Assembly: GCF_004217445.1 (NCBI RefSeq)
Contig: NZ_SHKX01000010.1
Coordinates: forward strand, 310,001 to 374,000
Direction: 5' to 3'
DNA length: 64,000 nucleotides
Source: Fluviicoccus keumensis
GTDB taxonomy: Bacteria; Pseudomonadota; Gammaproteobacteria; Pseudomonadales; Moraxellaceae
Shown here: positions 33,651 to 40,355 of the stretch, one piece after another
Layout of the letters: every line of letters starts with the position of its first letter
How positions within the stretch are numbered: the stretch's first letter is position 1
Position numbers and translations under genes: made by a program
The notes under the pieces: generated by a model
Told to the model about the DNA's origin: nothing
The model's input: only the letters and a program-made list of their open reading frames with translations
The model's database searches: none

Positions 33651-34538
33651 CTACGGCGCGACCGGTTTGAGGGTGATCTCCACCGGTTCGCCCGCAGCAG
33701 CTTTCAAGGCGGTGTCAGCCAGCGTCCAGTCGATGCGGCCGGACACCTGCTGCGCGTCGGCCAGCTGGCGCAGTTCCGCCGGGCCGTTCACCTTGCGCTG
33801 GTAAATATCGGGGTGTACTTCGATATATATAGGGCCATCTGGTCGAATTTCAAGCAAAACCGGCCAATAACTGTTAAGACCTGTTAACCCCTTGTCCACG
33901 CGCGGGTAGAGATCGGCGATGTCGTCGTTGTGCATGCGCATGCAGCCGTGCGAGCGGAAGCGGTACAGGCTGGACGGCGCGATGGTGCCGTGGATGCCGT
34001 AACCGCCGATGCTGAGCCCCAGCCAGTGCTTGCCCAGCGGATTGTCCGGTCCCGGCGGCACATGCGTCTTCACCGGCTTGCCCTCGCGCGCCATCTCCGC
34101 CTGGATGGACTTCGGCACGTTCCAGGTCTTGTTTTCCTGCTTGTTGGCGACCTTCCACGGCCCCACCGGCGACGGCCAGCTCGGCTTGCCCAGACCCAGC
34201 GCATAGACCTTCAACTCCCCCTGCCCGCGCCAGTACAGCAGCCGCTGCGGCACATTGATGGTGATGCCGCTTTCCGGCAGGCCGTCGGGAATCAGGTGCG
34301 AGTAATGCACGGTGAGGGTGTCGCCGATCTTCAGTTTTTTCTTGGGGTCCAGGCCGTTGTGGCGGATCAGCGCTTCCGGCGTCAGTCCGCGCCGCCCGGC
34401 AATGGCGCTGAGGTTGTCTCCCTTGGTGATGACGACCTGCTCCTCCCCTTCCCAACGGGCGGAAGCAAGGCGCGCGAACGGTTCCGCCGCGAGGGTCACG
34501 GCGGGCAGCAACAGCAGGAAAATGACGAGGAAACGCAT
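33651..34538 (-). CDS. L,D-transpeptidase (YkuD) with LysM domain
   Basis: Periplasmic cell-wall crosslinking enzyme of 295 residues. A signal peptide (FLVIFLLLLPAVTLAA) is followed by a LysM domain (about 40-85; VITKGDNLSAIAGRRGLT). The YkuD domain (about 95-230) has the catalytic GIHGT and SHGCMRMHN. The start at 34538 is chosen for the signal peptide. A block near 33801-33890, coding the region after the active site, has about 42% GC by hand count against about 65% around it. It probably works with the downstream DUF882 endopeptidase. Confidence 0.9.
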   Translation of the reverse strand: MRFLVIFLLLLPAVTLAAEPFARLASARWEGEEQVVITKGDNLSAIAGRRGLTPEALIRHNGLDPKKKLKIGDTLTVHYSHLIPDGLPESGITINVPQRLLYWRGQGELKVYALGLGKPSWPSPVGPWKVANKQENKTWNVPKSIQAEMAREGKPVKTHVPPGPDNPLGKHWLGLSIGGYGIHGTIAPSSLYRFRSHGCMRMHNDDIADLYPRVDKGLTGLNSYWPVLLEIRPDGPIYIEVHPDIYQRKVNGPAELRQLADAQQVSGRIDWTLADTALKAAAGEPVEITLKPVAP

Positions 34539-34643
34539 ATAGGCACAGGCGGTCAGGGGATATTTTCCAGCATGACACGCCGCCGGAAACAACTCAAGAA
34601 AAGCGCTGCCGACGCCCCGCCCGGACGCCGGCAGCCTTGACGC

Positions 34644-36674
34644 TTACAGGCGGGCCGCCAGCTCCGCGCCTTCGCGGATGGCGCGCTTGGCGTCCAGTTC
34701 GCTGGCCAATGCCGCGCCGCCGATCAGGTGGAATTTCGCCTTGGTTGACGCGCCTTCCGGCGGCATGATCTCCTTCAGGCTTTCCTGCCCGGCGCAAATC
34801 ACCACGTTGTCCACCGGCAGCAACTGCTCCTTGCCGTCGATGGCGATCAGCAGGCCGTCATCGCGGATCGCCTTGTATTCCACGCCGGACATCATCTGCA
34901 CTCCGTTCTTCTGCATCACGGCGCGGTGCACCCAGCCCGAGGTCTTGCCCAGCCCGGCGCCAACCTTGGTGGTCTTGCGCTGCAGCAGCCAGATCTGGCG
35001 CAGCGGCTCGGCCTGATGCGGCTCCACCAGCCCGCCGACGGTCTGGTTGGAAGTATCGACGCCCCACTCCTCATGCCATTGCTTCACGGTGATCGGCAGC
35101 GGCACCGCCGGGTCGTGCAGCAGGAATTCGCTGAGGTCGAAGCCGATGCCACCCGCGCCGATCACCGCCACACGCTTGCCGACCGGCTTCTTGTCGCGCA
35201 GCACGTCCAGGTAGGACAGCACCTTGGGATGGTTGACGCCCTCGATCTTCGGCAGGCGCGGCGCGATGCCGGTGGCAACGATGATGTCGTCAAAACCCGG
35301 CGCTTCCAGCTCCTCGCGGGTGACGAAGGTATTCAGCTTCAGGGTGACGCCGGTCAGCTCGACGCGGCGGCCGAAGTAGCGGATGGTTTCGTGGAACTCT
35401 TCCTTGCCCGGCACCTGCTTGGCGATGTTGAACTGGCCGCCGATCTGGCCGGAAGCCTCGAACAGCGTCACCTGATGGCCGCGCTCGGCGGCGACGGTGG
35501 CGGCGGACAGACCGGCCGGACCGGCGCCAACCACGGCAACCTTGCGCGGCTTGGCAGTCTTCAGATAGACCAGTTCGGTTTCATGGCAGGCGCGCGGATT
35601 GACCAGGCAGCTGGCGCGCTTGTTCTGGAAGGTGTGGTCGAGGCAGGCCTGGTTACAGGCGATGCAGGTGTTGATTTCATCGGCGCGGCCGCCGGCGGCT
35701 TTGTTCACCCAGTCGGCATCGGCCAGGAACGGCCGCGCCATCTGGATCAGGTCGGCCTTGCCGTCGGCGAGGATGGCTTCGGCGGTGTCGGGCATGTTGA
35801 TGCGGTTGGAGGCCATCACCGGGATGCGCAGCTCCTTCTTGATGTCGGCGGTGACATCGGCGAAGGCGGCGCGCGGCACCGAGGTGACAATGGTCGGCAC
35901 GCGGGCCTCGTGCCAGCCGATGCCGGTGTTGAGGATGTTGATGCCGGCGGCTTCCAGCGCCTTGGCGACGGCGATCACTTCCTCGCGGGTGTTGCCGCCT
36001 TCCACCAGGTCCAGCAGCGACAGGCGGAAGGCGAGGATGAAGTCATTGCCCACCACCTTGCGGATGCGCTTGACAATTTCCACCGCCAGCTTCATGCGGC
36101 CGTGGATGTCGCCGCCCCACTCATCATCGCGCTGGTTGACGCGCGCGCACAGGAACTGGTTGAGCAGGTAGCCTTCGCTGCCCATGATCTCGATGCCGTC
36201 ATAACCGGCCAGCTTCGCCAGACGCGCACAGCGGCCGTAGGCGGCGATGGTCTTCCAGATTTTCGAGGAGGACATCTCGCGCGGCTTGAACATGGAGATG
36301 GGCGATTTCTTGGCGGTGGCCGACACCACGAAGGGGTGGTAGCCGTAACGACCGGCGTGCAGCACCTGCATCAGGATCTTGCCGCCTTCCTTGTGCACGG
36401 CGTGGGTGACCAGACGGTGATTGATGACGTCGCCCAGCTGGTTGAGCGTGCCGCCCAGCGGCAGCAGCCAGCCTTCGCGGTTGGGGGAGATGCCGCCGGT
36501 GATGATCAGGGCGACGCCGCCCCGGGCGCGTTCACCGAAGTAGGCAGCCAGCTTGGGGTAATTGTAGAAGCGGTCTTCGAGGCCGGTGTGCATGGAGCCC
36601 ATGACGACGCGGTTGCGCAGTTGGGTGAAGCCGAGGTCCAGGGGCTGGAGCAGGTGCGGGTAGTGGGCGTTCAT
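34644..36674 (-). CDS. fadH: NADPH-dependent 2,4-dienoyl-CoA reductase
   Basis: Iron-sulfur flavoenzyme of 676 residues that reduces dienoyl-CoA from unsaturated fatty-acid oxidation. It has an old-yellow-enzyme barrel with FMN (about 1-370), a 4Fe-4S loop (CIACNQACLDHTFQ and CLVNPRAC), then FAD and NAD(P) domains (VAVVGAGPAGLSAA; VAVIGAGGIGFDLSE). ATG 36674 has GAGG about 9 bases upstream and begins at the family's usual point. No other beta-oxidation gene is adjacent. The surface lipase at 1.1-3.4 kb could feed the same pathway, but that is speculative. Confidence 0.93.
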   Translation of the reverse strand: MNAHYPHLLQPLDLGFTQLRNRVVMGSMHTGLEDRFYNYPKLAAYFGERARGGVALIITGGISPNREGWLLPLGGTLNQLGDVINHRLVTHAVHKEGGKILMQVLHAGRYGYHPFVVSATAKKSPISMFKPREMSSSKIWKTIAAYGRCARLAKLAGYDGIEIMGSEGYLLNQFLCARVNQRDDEWGGDIHGRMKLAVEIVKRIRKVVGNDFILAFRLSLLDLVEGGNTREEVIAVAKALEAAGINILNTGIGWHEARVPTIVTSVPRAAFADVTADIKKELRIPVMASNRINMPDTAEAILADGKADLIQMARPFLADADWVNKAAGGRADEINTCIACNQACLDHTFQNKRASCLVNPRACHETELVYLKTAKPRKVAVVGAGPAGLSAATVAAERGHQVTLFEASGQIGGQFNIAKQVPGKEEFHETIRYFGRRVELTGVTLKLNTFVTREELEAPGFDDIIVATGIAPRLPKIEGVNHPKVLSYLDVLRDKKPVGKRVAVIGAGGIGFDLSEFLLHDPAVPLPITVKQWHEEWGVDTSNQTVGGLVEPHQAEPLRQIWLLQRKTTKVGAGLGKTSGWVHRAVMQKNGVQMMSGVEYKAIRDDGLLIAIDGKEQLLPVDNVVICAGQESLKEIMPPEGASTKAKFHLIGGAALASELDAKRAIREGAELAARL

Positions 36675-37042
36675 GGGGGAGTTCCTCTCTGGCGGGTGAC
36701 CGGGGTTGGCGGGGGATTTTGCCATTGCGTGGGGGTAATTTAACAGTGTCTAGATTAAGGGACATTTGTCTTTTTTGGGGAATGGGTGGTCATTGGGGTC
36801 AACCCGCTCAATGTTCTTGGGCATCCGCCTGCCGCGGGCCCTACTTTCCTCTTGGGGAAAGTAGGCAAAGCCGTTGTCCTGCGCCAAACTCGCGGGCCGG
36901 TCGTACGCTGTTGGACCGGTGCGACTTTCAGGCTTCGTTAGGGGGCTTGTGGCTCAGACAGTGGCTTCGGACAGTTTATGTACGTTTCATGGGGGCGTTA
37001 TTTCGGCGATAATTCTGTCTTTCTACCGTGCTATGGCTTGCC
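36675..37042. other. Intergenic region with a palindromic repeat-like element
   Basis: A 368-base stretch without a credible gene. It contains CCTACTTTCC (36840-36849) and GGAAAGTAGG (36856-36865), a 10-bp inverted repeat with a 6-base loop. CGCGGGCC occurs on both sides (36833-36840 and 36891-36898). From memory, similar GCCCTACTTTC...GAAAGTAGGC elements are scattered in many proteobacterial genomes. Short open frames here look random. Confidence 0.45.
36840..36865. repeat. Hairpin core of a putative dispersed intergenic repeat
   Basis: A perfect 10-bp inverted repeat around TCTTGG. It is followed by CAAAGCCG, recalling the CTTTC/GAAAG-type extragenic palindromes of proteobacteria. Only one copy is in the window, so the repeat status is inferred. 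Confidence 0.4.
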
Positions 37043-37783
37043 ATGTCCTCCGATTTCCAGATTAGCCACGAGGGTCAGATCATCCGTTACCGGCTGACGG
37101 CGGGGCGTAGTACGCGCGGGGTGGTGTCGTTGAAGGTGCGGGCGGACGGGCTGGTGCTGGCGTCGGTGCCGCCGCGGGTGCATCCGTCGGCGGTGCACCG
37201 GCTGGTGCGCGAGAAGGCGGACTGGATTTGCGGGCATCTGGCCGGGCTGGCGGAGCAGCCGGTCGCGGCTTCACCCTACCCCCCCTTGCGCTATGTCGAT
37301 GGCGAGCAGCACCTGTTCCTGGGACGGCCCTATCCGTTGCGGGTATTACCGCATGACAAGGTGCGGGACCGGCTGCGGCTGGAGGACGGGGAGCTGCGGC
37401 TGTTCAGTTCGCGGCCAGATCCGGAGAAAACGCCGCAGGTGCTGTATCGCTGGTATGCGGTCGAGCTGGAGGCGTTGATTACGCGTGAAATCGCGGCGCT
37501 GACGGCGGGCATGCCGTGGGTGAAGGAGCCGCCCTCTTTCCGGTTGAAGCAGGTCCGGTCGCGCTGGGGCAGTTGTTCGGGGCGAGGCAACCTCAATTTC
37601 AACCTGCATCTGGCGAAGGCGTCGCCGGAGGCGATCCGCTATGTGGTGCTGCACGAGTTGTGTCATCTGGCGGAGATGAACCACAGCGAGCGTTTCTGGC
37701 GGCTGGTGGAGGAGCGGATGCCGGACTGGAAGCGGCACCGGGCCTATTTCAAGGCGCACGGGACGCTGCTGATGCGCGCCTAA
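37043..37783 (+). CDS. YgjP/DUF45-family metal-dependent hydrolase
   Basis: Cytosolic zinc-protease-like protein of 246 residues. The C-terminal motif HELCHLAEMNHSERFW (HExxH-like with HSxxFW) and the preceding VRSRWGSCSGRGNLNFN are diagnostic of the YgjP/WLM-like DUF45 family. The physiological role in most bacteria is unclear; related genes often accompany HsdR-type restriction systems, but none is here. The ATG at 37043 is the best candidate; the ribosome site is weak. Confidence 0.85.
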   Translation: MSSDFQISHEGQIIRYRLTAGRSTRGVVSLKVRADGLVLASVPPRVHPSAVHRLVREKADWICGHLAGLAEQPVAASPYPPLRYVDGEQHLFLGRPYPLRVLPHDKVRDRLRLEDGELRLFSSRPDPEKTPQVLYRWYAVELEALITREIAALTAGMPWVKEPPSFRLKQVRSRWGSCSGRGNLNFNLHLAKASPEAIRYVVLHELCHLAEMNHSERFWRLVEERMPDWKRHRAYFKAHGTLLMRA

Positions 37784-37822
37784 GGGATTGTTTTTACACT
37801 ATCGTTTGGCGGGAAGCTGGCA

Positions 37823-37828
37823 TATAAT
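37823..37828 (+). promoter_or_regulatory. -10 box of the tRNA gene
   Basis: TATAAT followed by a GC-rich discriminator (CCCGCG), as expected of a stringently controlled stable RNA promoter. It lies 18 bases before the tRNA. A good -35 at 16-18 bases is not visible. Confidence 0.6.
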
Positions 37829-37845
37829 CCCGCGTCACTTCGAGC

Positions 37846-37922
37846 GGGCCTGTAGCTCAGTCGGTTAGAGCAGAGGACTCATAATCCTTTGGTCCAGGGT
37901 TCAAGTCCCTGCGGGCCCACCA
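37846..37922 (+). tRNA. tRNA with CAU anticodon (Met elongator or Ile2)
   Basis: A full cloverleaf: acceptor GGGCCTG/CGGGCCC, D loop TAGCTCAGTCGGTTAGAGC, anticodon loop ACTCATAATC, T arm CAGGGTTCAAGTCCCTG, and encoded CCA. The CAU anticodon could be elongator Met or lysidine-modified Ile2. The acceptor stem GGGCCTG does not settle it by eye. Confidence 0.9.
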
Positions 37923-38010
37923 CTTTCAGCGGGCACTCACGTTCGCGCACGTTTCAGCCCAAACGCCGGGCACCGCTGGCAACCAGCCATGCCCTGGCGT
38001 TGCGGCATCC

Positions 38011-38538
38011 TCAATGCTTCTTCTTTTTCGTCTTGGCCTTATTGGCCTTGGACGTCTTTTTGGCTGCCGGTGCGGCCTCCTTAACGGGGGCGGCGACAGG
38101 CGCGGCGGCGGGCACAGGCTCGGGCGACCCCTTCAGTTTCTGGTCAATCATACCCGCGGCGCCTTTCACGGCATCTCCGGCCACCTGACCGGCCAGCGCA
38201 CTACTGCTCCCCTTGACCAGTTGGCCCGCCTTGGCGCTGGCCGCCTGAGCCGCCATCCCGGTGGCCATCGAGCCCAGCGGATTGGTTTCCGCTGCCGGAG
38301 CATTCTTGGCAAACTCAGCGGATGCTGTGGCGGCCTCCTGCTTGGCCTGGTCCTGAACCGCCTGCTGGGTGTCCTTGGCGATCTGCTTGCCACCCGTGCC
38401 GCTGACAGCACCGGAAACCGCGCTTTCCACGCCCTTGTTCATCAATTGCTGACCGACCGCCTTGAGGTCGGTTGCCCGGGCCAGCGGCGACAAGAGCAGA
38501 ACGGTTAACAGCGGAAGCGCGAGATGATTGAATTTCAT
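38011..38538 (-). CDS. Secreted Ala/Lys-rich hypothetical protein
   Basis: Unrecognised exported protein of 175 residues. A signal peptide (ALPLLTVLLLSPLARA) is followed by a low-complexity Ala/Gly/Gln helical region. A Pro/Ala hinge comes next, then a very basic tail ending KTKKKKH. The tail resembles histone H1-like or surface-binding tails, but no function can be given. GGA about 8 bases before ATG 38538 supports the start; an in-frame start five codons earlier would blunt the signal peptide. It is convergent with the tRNA gene. Confidence 0.6.
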   Translation of the reverse strand: MKFNHLALPLLTVLLLSPLARATDLKAVGQQLMNKGVESAVSGAVSGTGGKQIAKDTQQAVQDQAKQEAATASAEFAKNAPAAETNPLGSMATGMAAQAASAKAGQLVKGSSSALAGQVAGDAVKGAAGMIDQKLKGSPEPVPAAAPVAAPVKEAAPAAKKTSKANKAKTKKKKH

Positions 38539-38583
38539 GGTTATTTCCATCACAAAAGAGGGCAGTGAACGACAGGGTGATGA

Positions 38584-39141
38584 TTACAGAAAATCCGCAG
38601 CCGGGTCATTCGGGAAATTGTAGCCGGGAGACGCCAGCGCCGCCGCCCATGCCGCTTGCTTGTGTATTCGCGATACCCCGGCATGAGCAGGGCTGGTTGA
38701 CGGCAAACGGATCAACTGCAACCCCTCCGGAATCTCCTGTCGCCCCATCACCTGCCTGCGGAAACACTGCTCGGCCTTGGCGCCATTGAACAGCACCCGG
38801 CTGATAGCCAGATGCACGCGGAAGAATGCCGTAAAATCATTGGGAACACTGGTCGCATCGACAATGGCGGCATCCAGGCTGCCTTCCCGCTCACAGGCAT
38901 GCAGCACATCCCACAAGGCGATCCCGGCGGCGGACAGCGCCGCCACGCGATCGGCATAGTCGGCACCCGCAGGCACTCCGGTCACTGCTTCCAGAATGCT
39001 CCAAAAGGCATTACGCGGATGCGCATAATACTGTTGCGCGCGCAGGGAGGCTTCACCGGGCATGCTGCCCAGGATCAAGACGGTGGCGGTGGGCGAAGCC
39101 ACAGGGGGAAAGGCCCGCTTCAGGCGCGTCGTCAGAACCAC
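38584..39141 (-). CDS. DNA-deoxyinosine (hypoxanthine) glycosylase, uracil-DNA glycosylase fold
   Basis: Base-excision repair enzyme of about 185 residues in the mug/UDG superfamily. Key motifs are VLILGSMPGEASL, AHPRNAFW (nucleotide pocket) and STSPAHAG near the C-terminus. This pattern matches the hypoxanthine-DNA glycosylase family. The GTG at 39141 is the likely start and overlaps the upstream barrel gene's stop by 10 bases, so it is the last gene of that operon. The longer open frame gives 31 more residues without similarity. Confidence 0.8.
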   Translation of the reverse strand: MVLTTRLKRAFPPVASPTATVLILGSMPGEASLRAQQYYAHPRNAFWSILEAVTGVPAGADYADRVAALSAAGIALWDVLHACEREGSLDAAIVDATSVPNDFTAFFRVHLAISRVLFNGAKAEQCFRRQVMGRQEIPEGLQLIRLPSTSPAHAGVSRIHKQAAWAAALASPGYNFPNDPAADFL

Positions 39142-40355
39142 CAGCGCACCCTGCCCTGCCACAGGTCTTCGGTGCGTTCCGCGGGTAGACCCAGCAGCAG
39201 CCGTGACTCCCGGTCGCTGTCCTGCCGCAACCATTCCAGCCCGGCGTCCATTCGCCGGCAGAACTGCCAGTTCCAGCCTGCCGCCAGCGCTTGGCCGTAT
39301 TCCTCATTGGGGTCCGCCGCCTGGCCGTCGCGATCCTTCACCGCAAACCAGTCATAACGCACGCTGAACCGGTGCTGGCCGCGCTGATGGCTGGCCAGCA
39401 CATACCACGAGCGGTAATCGGCGATCAGGTCGTGGAAAGGGACATAGCCCATCACGGTCCGGCCGCTCATCACCTGGGCCAGCACCGTCGTGGATTCGCC
39501 ATACCACGCCAGCCCCAGATGGTTGAAGGTGGTATCCCAAGCCCACTGGCCGTCTTCAAAACCGGTGGGGTCGCCGCGATTGTCGTAGCGCATCAGCGTC
39601 AGCGCCAGCCGGTCCTGATAGCGATAGCCGACGCTGGCGTAGTAACCGGTCGTATTGTCGATTTCCCGGAACGGCTTGATGCCTTGCATCTGTCCCGCCC
39701 AATAACCGCCCGCCTTGAATACCGGCAGGTCGGGGAAAGGCAACGCTTCTCCGGCGGCCGTCACGCGGTCGCCGACCGACCAGCCGCGCCACGCCAGTAA
39801 ACCGCCCGCCGGGTCATTCCAGCGAAAAGCCCCGGCCGTCGCCTGCCAGTCGTGAGGTGTTCCGGCCTGCGCGCCGTTGTATTGCAAAGTCGCCTCCGCA
39901 CCCAGCGACCGCAGCTCCTCACCCACCCAAGTGTTGATGGCGGAACTGCTGATCAGGTATTCCGAGGTCCAGCCCGGGCCGTGGTTTTCCAGCGACAGCT
40001 CGGGAAAGTACATTCCCGCCTTGGCCTTCCAGCGCCAGGCGCTGGCAGGCACCGGTCGCCATTGCAGGTATGCCTCGCCCACCCCGGCCGCCTCGTCCCG
40101 CTGCTCATAACCGTTCAGCCACACATGGCCGCTGACCGTACCCTCCGTCAGCTTGCCGGACAATACCGCCTGCCCCAGCCGCAAGCCGTCGTGGCCGCGG
40201 TCAAAGCGCTGCTTGTCCAGCCCGCCGTACAGCCAGCCCGCATCACTGTCGCTGCGTGCCGCCCGGATATCGACCAGGCCGTGCACTTCCCCATCCAGTG
40301 CGTGCGCGGACATCGCGGCCAGCAGGATCACGCCACCCGCCCCGATTCTGTTCAT
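39132..40355 (-). CDS. Outer-membrane beta-barrel protein of unknown function
   Basis: Protein of 407 residues with a signal peptide (GAGGVILLAAMSAHA). Alternating amphipathic strands rich in Trp and Tyr follow, and the protein ends in RVRWWF, a typical barrel C-terminus. I do not recognise a substrate. The ATG at 40355 has GGAG 6-7 bases upstream and overlaps the GGDEF/EAL gene stop by 4 bases, so the two are coupled. With the cupredoxin-like gene they form a three-gene envelope module. Confidence 0.75.
   Translation of the reverse strand: MNRIGAGGVILLAAMSAHALDGEVHGLVDIRAARSDSDAGWLYGGLDKQRFDRGHDGLRLGQAVLSGKLTEGTVSGHVWLNGYEQRDEAAGVGEAYLQWRPVPASAWRWKAKAGMYFPELSLENHGPGWTSEYLISSSAINTWVGEELRSLGAEATLQYNGAQAGTPHDWQATAGAFRWNDPAGGLLAWRGWSVGDRVTAAGEALPFPDLPVFKAGGYWAGQMQGIKPFREIDNTTGYYASVGYRYQDRLALTLMRYDNRGDPTGFEDGQWAWDTTFNHLGLAWYGESTTVLAQVMSGRTVMGYVPFHDLIADYRSWYVLASHQRGQHRFSVRYDWFAVKDRDGQAADPNEEYGQALAAGWNWQFCRRMDAGLEWLRQDSDRESRLLLGLPAERTEDLWQGRVRWWF

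Noticed and set aside
34926..36743. Open frame of about 605 codons on the plus strand opposite fadH
   Set aside because: It is antisense to a clear fadH with all flavin and Fe-S motifs. Long antisense frames are common at this GC, and its translation is His/Gly/Val-rich with no family resemblance.
37793..37798. TTTACA as the -35 box of the tRNA promoter
   Set aside because: It lies 24 bases from the TATAAT, too far for sigma-70.
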